Positions 1 to 9,196 of a DNA stretch of 64,000 nucleotides are shown here, one piece after another (the first letter of the stretch is position 1; the number at the start of each line of letters is the position of its first letter). The stretch comes from Rhizobium sullae (GTDB lineage: Bacteria; Pseudomonadota; Alphaproteobacteria; Rhizobiales; Rhizobiaceae). The notes under the pieces were generated by a model. That model was not told where the DNA came from. It searched no databases and saw nothing but the letters and a program-made list of their open reading frames with translations. The stretch lies in contig NZ_CP104143.1 of NCBI RefSeq assembly GCF_025200715.1, positions 434,001 through 498,000 on the forward strand, read 5' to 3'. The translations under genes were made by a program, and so were the position numbers.

Positions 1-105
1 AAGGAGATGTTCATGCACGTGACGCCCGCAAACGACATCGACCGCAAGTACGGCGTTGCGTCTCCCACGCTGGCGATCGAGGGTATGACGCTGGCGGGAC
101 GCTAG
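1..105 (+). CDS. TldD/PmbA family protein, C-terminal fragment
   Basis: Only the last 34 codons lie in the window and the reading frame is open to the left edge. The tail contains a glycine/serine-rich stretch followed by LAIEGMTLAGR and a TAG stop, which resembles the C-terminus of the TldD/PmbA family of metalloprotease-related proteins, where a Ser-Pro-x-Leu-x-Ile-x-Gly-Leu-type ending is usual. In Rhizobiaceae a PmbA-like gene commonly precedes cysQ, which fits the neighbour. With so little sequence the family call is tentative. Confidence 0.6.
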   Translation, partial: KEMFMHVTPANDIDRKYGVASPTLAIEGMTLAGR

Positions 106-134
106 GCGCCCTGACCTTGAATTGGATTGATGCA

Positions 135-944
135 ATGAGTGACGTTCAAACGGCCCGCTGGCGGAGCGATCTCGAATTGATCGCCGATGCCGCGAAGCAG
201 GCAGGTGATGTCGCTCTCGGCTTCTTCAATCAGTCGCCGGAAGTCTGGTGGAAGAATGGGGGGCGCTCGCCCGTCAGCGCTGCCGATTTCGCCGCCAACG
301 AAAAGCTTGAATCCATCCTGCGCCTCGCCAGGCCGGATTACGGCTGGCTCTCAGAAGAGACTGAAGACAGCGCCGCCCGTCTGTCGGCTGAGACGCTTTT
401 CGTCATTGATCCGATCGACGGCACGCGCGCTTTCCTTGGCGGCCTGGATCTCTGGTGTGTCAGCGTCGCCGTCGTCCACCGCGGCCGGCCGGTTGCCGGA
501 GTGCTTTACGCACCCGCCCTAGGCGAGCTTTTCGAGGCGGTCGAAGCCGGTGCCGCGACGAAGAACGGCAAGCCAATAGCGGTATCCGCCAAGGGACCGG
601 ATACCGTCAGCCGTTTTGCGATCGGCGAAGACATCCTGAAGGCGTTCCCCGATCCTTTCCGGCGGAAGATCGAAAGGGTGAAGCATGTGCCCTCGCTCGC
701 CTATCGCATCGCGATGGTTGCAGACGGCCGTCTCGAAGGCACCTTCGTCAAGCGCAATTCGCATGATTGGGATCTTGCGGCCGCCGATCTCATCCTCGAA
801 CGCGCCGGCGGCCGGCTGACCGATCTCGATGGGCGCGCGGTGCTCTACAACCGTCCTGAGGTCAGTCATGCCGAGCTTTGCGGCGCTGCCGGCCCTCGCG
901 TTGTGGAGTTTCTCGAAGGGCTTGCTGGCATACGAAGCAGTTGA
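135..944 (+). CDS. cysQ: 3'(2'),5'-bisphosphate nucleotidase / inositol monophosphatase family
   Basis: This is a Mg2+-dependent phosphatase of the inositol monophosphatase superfamily, expected to hydrolyse 3'-phosphoadenosine 5'-phosphate in sulfate assimilation and sulfation recycling. The metal-binding signatures are present: Glu pair S73-E74-E75, the D92-P-I-D95-G-T motif, and W212-D213 followed by an Ala-rich helix near the C-terminus. The length of 269 residues is normal for the family. The start is uncertain: ATG at 135 is preferred, but an in-frame TTG at 117 is possible and neither has a strong ribosome binding site. It stands at the head of a same-strand run leading to DUF4170 and waaA. 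CysQ and inositol monophosphatases cannot be told apart with certainty by motif alone. Confidence 0.85.
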   Translation: MSDVQTARWRSDLELIADAAKQAGDVALGFFNQSPEVWWKNGGRSPVSAADFAANEKLESILRLARPDYGWLSEETEDSAARLSAETLFVIDPIDGTRAFLGGLDLWCVSVAVVHRGRPVAGVLYAPALGELFEAVEAGAATKNGKPIAVSAKGPDTVSRFAIGEDILKAFPDPFRRKIERVKHVPSLAYRIAMVADGRLEGTFVKRNSHDWDLAAADLILERAGGRLTDLDGRAVLYNRPEVSHAELCGAAGPRVVEFLEGLAGIRSS

Positions 945-1005
945 CGTTTGCGTCAAAATCCCGCAGATGAAAGCGCGGAGGAGACCAGAAAAGAAAGAGA
1001 AGAAA

Positions 1006-1254
1006 ATGACGGAATCTGGCGGCAAAAAGCAGCTCTTGCATCTCGTATTTGGCGGCGAACTGGAAAGCCTGACCGACGTTCAATTCCGCGATCTGAACGA
1101 TCTCGATATCGTTGGCATTTTCCCGGATTATGCCTCTGCGCTGACGGCCTGGAAGGCCAAGGCGCAGTCGACGGTGGACAACGCGCATATGCGCTATTTC
1201 ATTGTTCATATGCACCGCTTGCTCGATCCGCAGGATCAGTCCGGAACCAACTGA
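1006..1254 (+). CDS. DUF4170 domain protein
   Basis: This small 82-residue soluble protein matches the DUF4170 family, which is restricted mainly to alphaproteobacteria and has no assigned function. The core reads as a single alpha/beta unit with the run DLDIVGIFPDYASALTAWKA, and the C-terminus carries a histidine-rich strand (YFIVHMHRLL). It starts at the ATG preceded by an A/G-rich leader; longer in-frame versions would overlap cysQ. It lies 61 bp after cysQ and before waaA, the usual rhizobial order, so co-expression with lipid A genes is plausible but unproven. Confidence 0.75.
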   Translation: MTESGGKKQLLHLVFGGELESLTDVQFRDLNDLDIVGIFPDYASALTAWKAKAQSTVDNAHMRYFIVHMHRLLDPQDQSGTN

Positions 1255-1426
1255 TTTTTAAGCGTTTTATGCATCGATGGCCGCTCTATCGGCAGCGCCG
1301 TCCTGCGCATTGCCAGATGCGCGCTATCGATTGACGCATTCTGAACAAATTACTCGGTCATTCCGGCCGCAACAATAATTGGGGAATGGGTTTGATGTCG
1401 ATCGTTGCTGATCGGAGGCATTTTAG

Positions 1427-2746
1427 ATGAGTTCGCCGAGAGCGCGGTTCGCGCTGGGCGTCTACCGGACCGCGGGGGTAGTCGCTTCGCCGCTGGTCGG
1501 TGCCTATCTCGCCTACCGGACCGCGAAGGGCAAGGAAGAGCGTGCGCGCCGCACGGAGCGCTTTGGTTATGCTAGCGCAAACCGGCCGCAGGGGCCGCTT
1601 GTCTGGTTCCATGCCGCAAGCGTCGGTGAGACCAACGCTGTCATTCCGCTCATCCGCGAAATCCGCCGCCGCGATATTCATGTGATCCTGACGACCGGCA
1701 CGATAACCTCGGCAAAGCTCGCCGCCGAGCGCATCGGCAACGAGGCGATCCACCAATATGTGCCGCTCGACCTGAAACCTGCCGTCAGCCGCTTCCTGGA
1801 ATACTGGCAGCCCGATTGCGCCATCATCGCGGAATCCGAGATCTGGCCGGCCACCGTCATGGAGCTCGGCCGCCGCCGCATTCCGCAGATCCTCGTCAAT
1901 GCGCGCATGTCGGATCGCTCCTTCGCGCGCTGGCAGCGGCGCGTGTCCATTGCCGAAGCGCTCTTTGAAAATCTCGCGCTCGTCATCGCGCAGTCGGATA
2001 TTGATGCCGAGCGGTTTCGCGATCTCGGCGCCAGGCATGTGACGACCTCCGGCAATCTCAAGGTCGATACCGACGCACCGCCTTATGACGCATCCGTCCT
2101 CGCCCGCTACAAGAAGCAGATCGGGGACCGCAAAACCTGGGCCGCGATCTCGACCTTCGAGGGCGAGGAGAATGCCGCGGCAGTCGTCCATCGAACGCTG
2201 AAGGAGCGCAACGGCCAGCTGACGATCATCGTGCCGCGCCATCCCGAGCGCTCCGATGAGATCGAGGAAATGCTCGTCAAGCAGGGCCTCAAGGTTGCCC
2301 GCCGCACGCGTAACGACGTGCTGTCGCCGGATATCGACATCTTTCTCGGTGATACGATCGGCGAAATGGGTCTTTACCTGCGACTGACGGAAGTTGCCTT
2401 CGTCGGCCGTTCGCTCTTTGCCGAAGGCGGGCAAAACCCGCTGGAGCCAGCCATGCTCGGCTGTGCGGTGCTTTCCGGCAGCAACGTCCAGAATTTCCGC
2501 GAGACCTATCAGAAGCTCGCCCGCCGCGGCAGCGCCCGCATGGTGCGCGATACCGAGATGCTGGCCAAGGGCGTGCATTATCTGCTTATTAATGACGAGG
2601 CGCGGCGCAATATGATCGAGGCTGGTATCATGGCCGTGCAGGAAATGCGCGGCGCGCTGACGGCGACGGTGAAGTCTCTCGAGCCTTACATCAACCCGCT
2701 CACGGTGAAGGCAAGACTGCTGCCGAAGACCATGGCAGAGGGCTGA
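1427..2746 (+). CDS. waaA: 3-deoxy-D-manno-octulosonic acid (Kdo) transferase
   Basis: This inner-membrane glycosyltransferase adds Kdo residues from CMP-Kdo to lipid IVA, the first step of lipopolysaccharide core assembly. The protein has 439 residues, close to the usual 420-440. It starts with a short hydrophobic anchor, followed by the Glycos_transf_N domain (PLVWFHAASVGE, ESEIWPATV) and a GT-B C-terminal half with the AEGGQNPLEPA nucleotide-sugar-binding motif near residue 335. A GGAGG ribosome binding site lies 8 bp before the ATG. A HAD phosphatase and lpxK follow closely, consistent with a lipid A transcription unit. How many Kdo units it adds cannot be read from the sequence. Confidence 0.95.
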   Translation: MSSPRARFALGVYRTAGVVASPLVGAYLAYRTAKGKEERARRTERFGYASANRPQGPLVWFHAASVGETNAVIPLIREIRRRDIHVILTTGTITSAKLAAERIGNEAIHQYVPLDLKPAVSRFLEYWQPDCAIIAESEIWPATVMELGRRRIPQILVNARMSDRSFARWQRRVSIAEALFENLALVIAQSDIDAERFRDLGARHVTTSGNLKVDTDAPPYDASVLARYKKQIGDRKTWAAISTFEGEENAAAVVHRTLKERNGQLTIIVPRHPERSDEIEEMLVKQGLKVARRTRNDVLSPDIDIFLGDTIGEMGLYLRLTEVAFVGRSLFAEGGQNPLEPAMLGCAVLSGSNVQNFRETYQKLARRGSARMVRDTEMLAKGVHYLLINDEARRNMIEAGIMAVQEMRGALTATVKSLEPYINPLTVKARLLPKTMAEG

Positions 2747-2754
2747 AGGAAAAG

Positions 2755-3474
2755 ATGACGGCTGCGAACATCAAGGGAATTCTCTTCGACAAGGATGGCA
2801 CGCTGCTCGACTACGATGAAAGCTGGCTGCCGGTGAACCGCGAATTGGCGCGCATCGCCTCGCAAGACGATCCGGCCCTGGCCGACCATCTGCTGAAGGC
2901 GACCGGGATGGACCCGGTGAGCGGCCATATCGTACCCGACAGTCTGTTGGCCGCCGGCAACACCAGGCAGATCGCCGAGGGGCTGGTCGCGGCGGGTTCC
3001 AGGCTCGATGTCGCGGAAATGACGATCAAGCTCGACGCACTCTTTTCCCATGCTGCAGACTTCTCCGTCCCGGTCACCGATCTTGCCGCCTTCTTCGGGC
3101 GCCTGCATCGCCGCGGCTTCAAGCTCGGGGTCGCGTCAAGCGACAACGAGCGTTCCATCCGCCAGACGGCGCAGCGCTTCGGCTTCGCGGAATTCATCGA
3201 CTACATCGCCGGCTACGACAGTGGTTTCGGTAGCAAGCCGGATGCTGGAATGGTCCTCGGCTTCTGTAAGGCGACGGGGCTTACGCCAGCCCAAGTGGCG
3301 GTCGTCGGCGACAACAATCACGATCTGCATATGGGCCACAATGCCGAGGCCGGGCTCAAGGTCGCCGTGCTGACGGGCACAGGCTCGCGGGAATCGCTGG
3401 CGGCGGCCGCCGATTATTGCCTCAATGATATCACCGAACTCGAGGCGCTTCTTCCGGACCATCAGCCGGCGTGA
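2755..3474 (+). CDS. HAD-family hydrolase (phosphoglycolate phosphatase-like)
   Basis: This 239-residue protein is a haloacid dehalogenase superfamily phosphatase. Motif I is FDKDGT with nucleophile D12 and acid/base D14, motif II is the VASSDN stretch, and motif IV is VGDNNHD. A helical cap region separates motifs I and II, as in subfamily IA phosphoglycolate or beta-phosphoglucomutase-like enzymes. It begins 8 bp after waaA with an AAGGA ribosome binding site, so it is almost certainly cotranscribed. The substrate is unknown. The lipid A context may be coincidental, since no Kdo-8-phosphate phosphatase-specific feature is visible. Confidence 0.85.
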   Translation: MTAANIKGILFDKDGTLLDYDESWLPVNRELARIASQDDPALADHLLKATGMDPVSGHIVPDSLLAAGNTRQIAEGLVAAGSRLDVAEMTIKLDALFSHAADFSVPVTDLAAFFGRLHRRGFKLGVASSDNERSIRQTAQRFGFAEFIDYIAGYDSGFGSKPDAGMVLGFCKATGLTPAQVAVVGDNNHDLHMGHNAEAGLKVAVLTGTGSRESLAAAADYCLNDITELEALLPDHQPA

Positions 3475-3577
3475 TTTCACCGAAGCTTGCTTTTTCTGCA
3501 ATTTTGCCCTTTCTTTCCCGCCAGTCGAGGGGGCAGCCGGTTGCCGGAGGGCACCGGAGGAGCGTAGGGCGGCAAAT

Positions 3578-4621
3578 ATGGTATCCGAGGCGCCGCCGTT
3601 CTGGTGGACGAAAGCTGATTGGCGGGCATGGGCGCTCTCGCCCTTTTCCTTCCTGTATGGACGGATCGCCGGCTACCGGATGATCCATGCGCGCCGCGCC
3701 TCCCTTCCTGTTCCCGTCATCTGCATCGGCAACTTCACCGTCGGCGGTGCCGGAAAGACGCCGACGGCGCTGACGATCGCCCGTGCCGCCAAGGCCAAGG
3801 GACTGAAGCCCGGCTTTCTGAGCCGTGGCTATGGCGGCTCTCTGGACGTCACGGTGGTTGTCGATCCCGCCCATCATCGTGCGGTCGCCGTCGGCGACGA
3901 GCCGCTGCTGCTTGCCCGCGAGGCGCTGACCGTCGTTTCCCGCCGCCGCGTCGAAGGCGCCGAAAGGCTGGTGAGAGAAGGCGCGGACCTCATTATCATG
4001 GATGACGGCTTCCAGAGCGCACGGCTGGAGATCGACTACGCATTGCTCGTCATCGACGCGACGCGCGGCCTCGGCAATGGGCATACGGTGCCGGGTGGCC
4101 CAGTGCGCGCGCCGATTTCCGTGCAGATGCGCTATGCCAGCGCGCTTTTGAAGGTGGGGACGGCCAATGCCGCCGACGCCATCGTCCGCATGGCTGCCCG
4201 CGCCGCGAAACCCTATTTTACCGCATCGCTGAAGGTTTGCGGCGAGAACGATCTTACCGGCCGGAAGGTGCTGGCTTTCGCAGGCATTGCCGATCCGGAC
4301 AAGTTTTTCCGGACGGTGGAGTCGCTCGGCGCCGAAATCGCAATTGGCAGATCCTTCGGCGACCACGAACACCTGAGCGACGATGAGATCACCGATCTGC
4401 TGTCGACCGCCGAACGCGAAAACCTGCTGATCGTCACGACCTCGAAGGACTTCGTGCGGCTTGCCGGACACCATGGCAAGGCAGAGGAACTCGCCGCCAA
4501 ATGCCGCGTCATAGAAGTCGAAATGGCCTTCGAAGACCCGCAGGCGCCCGGTCTCATAATCGATCGTGCGATTGAAGCCTGCCGGGAGCGGCGGCTGAGG
4601 AAAGGCCGGAAGTCCCGGTGA
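3578..4621 (+). CDS. lpxK: tetraacyldisaccharide 4'-kinase
   Basis: LpxK phosphorylates the 4' position of the lipid A disaccharide precursor at the inner membrane. The 347-residue protein has the N-terminal signature PPFWW, a hydrophobic segment near residues 20-35, a P-loop GGAGKT at residues 56-61, the SRGYGG motif and the MDDGFQ motif typical of the family. The ATG at 3578 has a GGAGG-type ribosome binding site and gives the usual family N-terminus; upstream in-frame codons would overlap the HAD gene. It ends the + strand lipid A cluster and is immediately followed by an inverted gene remnant. Confidence 0.95.
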   Translation: MVSEAPPFWWTKADWRAWALSPFSFLYGRIAGYRMIHARRASLPVPVICIGNFTVGGAGKTPTALTIARAAKAKGLKPGFLSRGYGGSLDVTVVVDPAHHRAVAVGDEPLLLAREALTVVSRRRVEGAERLVREGADLIIMDDGFQSARLEIDYALLVIDATRGLGNGHTVPGGPVRAPISVQMRYASALLKVGTANAADAIVRMAARAAKPYFTASLKVCGENDLTGRKVLAFAGIADPDKFFRTVESLGAEIAIGRSFGDHEHLSDDEITDLLSTAERENLLIVTTSKDFVRLAGHHGKAEELAAKCRVIEVEMAFEDPQAPGLIIDRAIEACRERRLRKGRKSR

Positions 4622-4623
4622 GT

Positions 4624-5021
4624 TTAGGGGCGCCTGCCGCGGATTTCGGAAAGACTGACGTTGGCAATGCCGTCAGAGCCAAAATTGTTCTCGTCGAGCC
4701 AGGCTTCGATCACCGCCTTGTGCCCGGGCCACTCTCCTATGAGCATGGAGTGCCAGGCGACATCGCGTTGAAATCCCTTAACGATCACCGCGTTCCGCTA
4801 GACGCCCTCGAACACGAAGCCGTAGCGTGCTGCCGCGCGCGGCGATGCGTCGTTGGCTGATAGTCGAACGACGAAGGGGCGTTCGCTGCCGGGCTCCGCA
4901 GCGCTTCAACATGTGCCTCGCTCAGCCGCTCGAGACTGACGCTCCGGCCTTCGTGAATATTGCGCTCCGGAATGCGCCTCGCGGCATGAATGATCGGGCG
5001 GCCGAGCGAGCGCTCGTTCAC
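4624..5021 (-). pseudogene. decayed GNAT acetyltransferase
   Basis: On the - strand, 5021 to about 4890 encodes a typical RimJ-like GNAT N-terminus (MNERSLGRPI, then an RSVSLERLSEAHVEAL strand-helix). A different frame from about 4860 to 4624 encodes the family C-terminus (NDASPRAAARYGFVFEGV, then VIVKGFQRDVAWHSMLIGEW) ending at TAA. The central roughly 100 residues of the fold, including the acetyl-CoA-binding loop, are missing. The C-terminal part also carries an in-frame TAG directly after FVFEGV, where an intact protein has Phe-Arg. The gene therefore has an internal deletion with a frame change plus a nonsense codon and cannot make a working enzyme. Confidence 0.85.
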
Positions 5022-5035
5022 CAGCGTTTCCTGGA

Positions 5036-5266
5036 TCAGCGCTTTTGATTCGGCAGAACGCCGGCGCGCTTGTCGGCTTCGAGCGAAGAAACGACGTCGG
5101 CATAGGGTTCCTGGCGGGCGACGCTCCAGTAGCGCAACTCGTCGAGCGGGATGTGCTTGCCGGTCATGGCGCAGATCACGTAGGAGCCCGGCGACAGGAT
5201 TTGGAAATCTGCATCGAGATAGCGGATCTTCGCCTCGCGGTTTCCGTTTCCTTCAAACAAGTTCAT
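5036..5266 (-). CDS. DUF2093 domain protein
   Basis: This is a 76-residue protein of the Rhizobiales-specific DUF2093 family. The conserved core is readable as AKIRYLDADFQIL, SYVICAMTGKHIPLDELRYW and SVARQEPY. The single cysteine and charged strand pattern give no obvious catalytic site. The start is placed at the ATG before NLFEG, giving the normal family N-terminus with a GGAG-like site upstream; an 11-residue longer version is possible. It lies 64 bp downstream of mutL on the same strand. Function is unknown. Confidence 0.8.
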   Translation of the reverse strand: MNLFEGNGNREAKIRYLDADFQILSPGSYVICAMTGKHIPLDELRYWSVARQEPYADVVSSLEADKRAGVLPNQKR

Positions 5267-5330
5267 CCTGCTCCGTTCCCTGTTGCCTTCGACTGCCAAT
5301 ATCGCGCCGAAAGCATTATTGCCAGCCTTT

Positions 5331-7172
5331 TCAGCTGCGTCCGAACAGGCGCTCGATATCGGCCAGCTTCAGTTCGATATAGGTCGGCCGCCCGTGATTG
5401 CACTGGCCGGAGCCCGGCGTCACTTCCATCTGCCGAAGCAGCGCGTTCATTTCCTCCGGCCGGAGCCTGCGGCCGGAGCGCACCGAGCCGTGGCAGGCCA
5501 TAGTCGCGGCGACGTATTCGAGCTTGGCCGAAAGGCCGGAAGCAGTATCCCATTCGGCGATCTCGTCGGCAAGCTGGCGGATGAGGCCCTGCGCATCGAC
5601 CTCGCCGAGCATGGCCGGCGTTTCGCGCACGGCAATCGCCCCCGGCCCGAAGCGCTCGATCGCAAGCCCAAGTTCTCCGAGGCCTTCAGCATGCACCATC
5701 AGCCGGTCGCAATCTTCTTCCGGAAGGTCGACGATCTCCGGGATTAGCAGCACCTGCGACGGCAGCCGCTTCGAATGCAGCGCCTTGCGCATCGCCTCGA
5801 ATACCAGCCGCTCATGCGCGGCGTGCTGGTCGACGATGACAAGCCCGTCATCCGTCTGCGCGACGATGTAGTTTTCGTGGATCTGCGCCCGAGCGGCGCC
5901 GAGTGGGTAACGCCGCGGCGGCTCCTCGGCCGATGTGGGCTGCTGCCATGCCTGCGCCTGCGGTTCAGCGCGTGCGGTCGGCATGCTGAGCCCGTCGAAG
6001 GACGCCTGCAGCCTTTCGCCAAAACGGCCATTTGGGATCTGACCAAAACCGCCGTTTGCGGTCTGAAAGGGGCGCGATGGGGAGGTCTCGGCCGACCATG
6101 CGGCTTGCTGCGGCCGCTGGTAGTTCGGCTTGAAACCGGGCCTGAAGGAGCGAAGCATGTCGTCCGCGCCGGTCGTCGCCGCCCGGCTTCCATCGCGCGC
6201 CAGCGCCTCGCGCACCGCACCGACGATCAGGCCGCGCACAAGGCCCGGATCGCGAAAGCGCACGTCCGACTTCGCCGGATGCACGTTGACATCAACCAGC
6301 GCCGGATCGAGCGTCAGCGCCAGGACGGCCACCGGATAGCGCCCGCCCGGGATCGTCTCGGCATAGGCGCCGCGGATCGCCGAAAGGATCAGCTTGTCCT
6401 GGACCGGCCGTCCGTTGACGAAGGCGTATTGATGGGCGGAGTTGCCGCGGTTGAAGGTCGGCACGCCGGCAAAGCCGGTGAGTGTGATGCCTTCGCGCTC
6501 CGCATCGAGCTCGATCGCATTGTCACGGAATTCCTTGCCGAGCACCTGCGCCATGCGCGCGAGGTGATCCTCTCCGGTCGCCGGAAATTCAAGCGTGCTG
6601 CGATCGGTGCCGGAGATCACGAAGCGAACGCCGGGAAAGGCAATCGCCATGCGCTTGACGACGTCGGTGATGGCCGCCGCTTCCGCCTTCTCTGTCTTGA
6701 GAAATTTCAATCGTGCGGGCGTTGCGAAAAACAGGTCGCGCACTTCGACGATCGTGCCGGGGTTGGCGGCCGAGGGTCTCAGATGCAGCACCTTGCCGCC
6801 CGCAACCGCAATCTCGCTGCCATCCGCACTATCCTTGCGGCGGCTGGAAATGCTGAGCTTCGCCACGGAGCCGATCGAAGGTAGCGCTTCGCCGCGAAAG
6901 CCGAGTGTGCGGATGTCGTCGAGCGTCGTGGAAATCTTCGAGGTGCAATGCCGCTTCACGGCAAGTTCGAGATCGGCCGCTTCCATGCCCGAACCGTTGT
7001 CGCTGACCCGCAGCAGGCCTTTGCCGCCGCCGGACGTGGCGATCTCGATGCGCGTCGCGCCGGCGTCCAGCGCATTTTCGATCAGCTCCTTCGCCGCGCT
7101 TGCCGGGCGTTCGATGACTTCGCCGGCGGCGATCTGGTTGATGAGCGTTTCGGAGAGCTGTCTGATGGCCAT
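5331..7172 (-). CDS. mutL: DNA mismatch repair protein MutL
   Basis: MutL couples MutS mismatch recognition to strand incision. The 613-residue protein has a GHKL ATPase N-terminus ([20 protein letters not shown] with the Mg-binding Glu-Asn, DNGSGM, and a GFRGEAL lid), a proline/glutamine-rich linker around residues 320-420, and a C-terminal dimerisation domain. The C-terminal domain retains the endonuclease motif DQHA-x2-E-x4-E, ACHG and CNHGRPT, as expected for bacteria without MutH. It is therefore probably a latent endonuclease MutL. DUF2093 follows on the same strand. Confidence 0.96.
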   Translation of the reverse strand: MAIRQLSETLINQIAAGEVIERPASAAKELIENALDAGATRIEIATSGGGKGLLRVSDNGSGMEAADLELAVKRHCTSKISTTLDDIRTLGFRGEALPSIGSVAKLSISSRRKDSADGSEIAVAGGKVLHLRPSAANPGTIVEVRDLFFATPARLKFLKTEKAEAAAITDVVKRMAIAFPGVRFVISGTDRSTLEFPATGEDHLARMAQVLGKEFRDNAIELDAEREGITLTGFAGVPTFNRGNSAHQYAFVNGRPVQDKLILSAIRGAYAETIPGGRYPVAVLALTLDPALVDVNVHPAKSDVRFRDPGLVRGLIVGAVREALARDGSRAATTGADDMLRSFRPGFKPNYQRPQQAAWSAETSPSRPFQTANGGFGQIPNGRFGERLQASFDGLSMPTARAEPQAQAWQQPTSAEEPPRRYPLGAARAQIHENYIVAQTDDGLVIVDQHAAHERLVFEAMRKALHSKRLPSQVLLIPEIVDLPEEDCDRLMVHAEGLGELGLAIERFGPGAIAVRETPAMLGEVDAQGLIRQLADEIAEWDTASGLSAKLEYVAATMACHGSVRSGRRLRPEEMNALLRQMEVTPGSGQCNHGRPTYIELKLADIERLFGRS

Positions 7173-7352
7173 GCTTCATTTTCGTGGATTCGCGTGCCCG
7201 AGGGAAGGGCGAAAACGCTCCATCGGCAGGGACTGTGTTTCCCCCATGAATTGGGGTACTTAGCGTTAAGCCGCCGTTAGGAGAAAGCTGGCATTTTGAT
7301 CGCACACAACCAGACAGTGCTATGAAATCGGATAGATGTGGGACGTGAAGGA

Positions 7353-9080
7353 ATGAGTGCCGGCTTCGAAAAGGCGGACGCATCATCCGTGAGCGATGAA
7401 ATGCCGGCCGAAATCGACCTGCAGGCAGCGCTCTTCGACGCCATTTCGGATGGCCTTTCGGCTGCTCTTATCATCTATGACAAGAACGATCAAATGATCT
7501 TCGCGAGCCGTCAGGTGCTCGATTTCTTCCCGATTTCATCCGTGACGCTGAAGCCCGGAACCCGGCTTCGCGATTTTCTCGGCGCCGTCTACGACACCGG
7601 CGTGCGCCAGCAATATGCAGCCAGGCGACCGGGCGTGCCGCTCGGACGCGAGGATTGGCTGTCCCAGAAGATTGCGTCCCACTGGCGCGAGCGCTTCGAA
7701 ATCGTCGAGCGCCATGGCAGCGACCGCTGGATCCGTCTGGTCAAGCGCCGTCTGCCGAGCGGCTATTGCGTATCGATCATTTCCAACATTTCCGAGGAGA
7801 AGAAGCGCGAAGAGCAGTGGCGCTCCGACCTCCAACGCGTGCAGCTGACCGAGGATGTCCTCGACAATCTGCCGTTCCCGCTCTTCGTCAAGGATCGCAA
7901 TCTCACCTATGTCGCGGTCAACATCGCCTTCTGCGAGAAATACCAGACGACCGCCGAGGAAGTGCTCGGCCGTAAGAGCGGCGACCTCTTCTCCCCAGAT
8001 ATCGCCAAACGCTTCGAAGACAGCGACCGGCATGTCCTGGAGACGGGCGAAATGTCGGTCGTGCGTCAGCGGCAGGTCGCCCGCGACGGTTCGGAGCGCG
8101 ACATTGTCAGCCGCAAGCACCGCATTGGCAAGCCGGGGCGCTATTTCATCGTATCAACGATGCAGGATCTGCCGCGTGATGGCGCCGATCTCGACGAATT
8201 CGAGCAGGCAACTTCCGTTACCGCTTCCAGCAGCCAGTCATTTCGCCGCGCTTATGTACCGCTGAACGGCGACAACGAGCGCCGGCCGCCGGCCGCCATG
8301 GAGACGATCGTTCCGGAGAATTTCTCCGGCCGCAAGATTCTGGTCGTCACCGGCGACCTCGCTGCCGAAACGGCCGCACTCCGCACCCTTGCGAAATATG
8401 GCTTCGAGGCCTGCTCGGTTCGGGGCGATGACGAGGAGGAGCGCTTCCTTGAAATCGCAACCTCGTCCGGCATCTCGCTGGATCTTCTGATCGTCGACAA
8501 TCAGATGGGCATGCGCTGCCTGGAGCTCGCTGGACATTATGGTATCCCGGCGCTGGTCATGGACGGCTTCCAGCTTGCCAATGAGCTGACCTTCCAGATC
8601 GCCCGCCACTTCAACCGTAACAACCGTGCTGCCGCAGCCGTGGGCGGCGAGGCTGACTGGGAAATCAACATCGCTTCCGAGACAGATCTGCTGGAGGTGC
8701 TGGTAGCGGAAGACAACGACATCAACCAGATCGTCTTCTCCCAGATCCTGGAGGGATTGGGCTATCGCTACCTGATCGCGCCGAGCGGCGACGAGGCGGT
8801 ACGTCTCTGGGCGGAACACAGGCCGCAGATCGTGCTGATGGACATTTCGTTGCCGGGATTGAACGGCTTCGAGGCGGCGCGCATGATCCGCCAGATGGAA
8901 GATGGCCATCCGAACAGGACGCCAATCATCGGCGTCCTGACGCAAGCATTCGAGCGGGATCGCGCCGAGTGTGCGAAGGCGGGAATGGACGACGTCATCA
9001 TGAAGCCGATCAGCCCGGACATATTGGAGACGCTGTTCCAGAAGCATCTTGCCGGCGAGCCGCTGCGGGCACGCCTCTGA
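7353..9080 (+). CDS. PAS-PAS-pseudoreceiver-receiver response regulator
   Basis: This 575-residue protein has no membrane segment. Two PAS-like regions occupy about residues 20-140 and 160-275. A degenerate receiver follows at about 325-430, with D382 on the expected strand but most of the acidic pocket altered. An intact receiver lies at about 450-570, with the acidic pair in VLVAEDNDINQ, phosphoacceptor D497 in LMDISLPGLNG, and Lys in IMKPIS. There is no histidine kinase or output domain, so it may be a phosphorelay intermediate or scaffold. The ATG at 7353 follows an AAGGA site; a GTG at 7338 is an alternative. A GGDEF-EAL gene lies 116 bp downstream on the same strand, suggesting a shared c-di-GMP circuit, which is inference. 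Confidence 0.82.
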   Translation: MSAGFEKADASSVSDEMPAEIDLQAALFDAISDGLSAALIIYDKNDQMIFASRQVLDFFPISSVTLKPGTRLRDFLGAVYDTGVRQQYAARRPGVPLGREDWLSQKIASHWRERFEIVERHGSDRWIRLVKRRLPSGYCVSIISNISEEKKREEQWRSDLQRVQLTEDVLDNLPFPLFVKDRNLTYVAVNIAFCEKYQTTAEEVLGRKSGDLFSPDIAKRFEDSDRHVLETGEMSVVRQRQVARDGSERDIVSRKHRIGKPGRYFIVSTMQDLPRDGADLDEFEQATSVTASSSQSFRRAYVPLNGDNERRPPAAMETIVPENFSGRKILVVTGDLAAETAALRTLAKYGFEACSVRGDDEEERFLEIATSSGISLDLLIVDNQMGMRCLELAGHYGIPALVMDGFQLANELTFQIARHFNRNNRAAAAVGGEADWEINIASETDLLEVLVAEDNDINQIVFSQILEGLGYRYLIAPSGDEAVRLWAEHRPQIVLMDISLPGLNGFEAARMIRQMEDGHPNRTPIIGVLTQAFERDRAECAKAGMDDVIMKPISPDILETLFQKHLAGEPLRARL

Positions 9081-9196
9081 GCGGAAACGTTGCCGCTGGC
9101 TCATGCCGGGGGCGGCTTCGAGCCGGCTTACTATCGGTTTGTTAAGACTTGCCCGCCATTCTTCCCGAAGGGAGTGACGAAATCTCAGGTTGAACG

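Noticed and set aside
1358-2578. 406-codon - strand open frame
   Set aside because: It is antisense to waaA, has no ribosome binding site and no recognisable domain.
4618-4860. 80-codon + strand frame after lpxK
   Set aside because: It is the reverse complement of the acetyltransferase pseudogene's C-terminal part, which explains its readable sequence.
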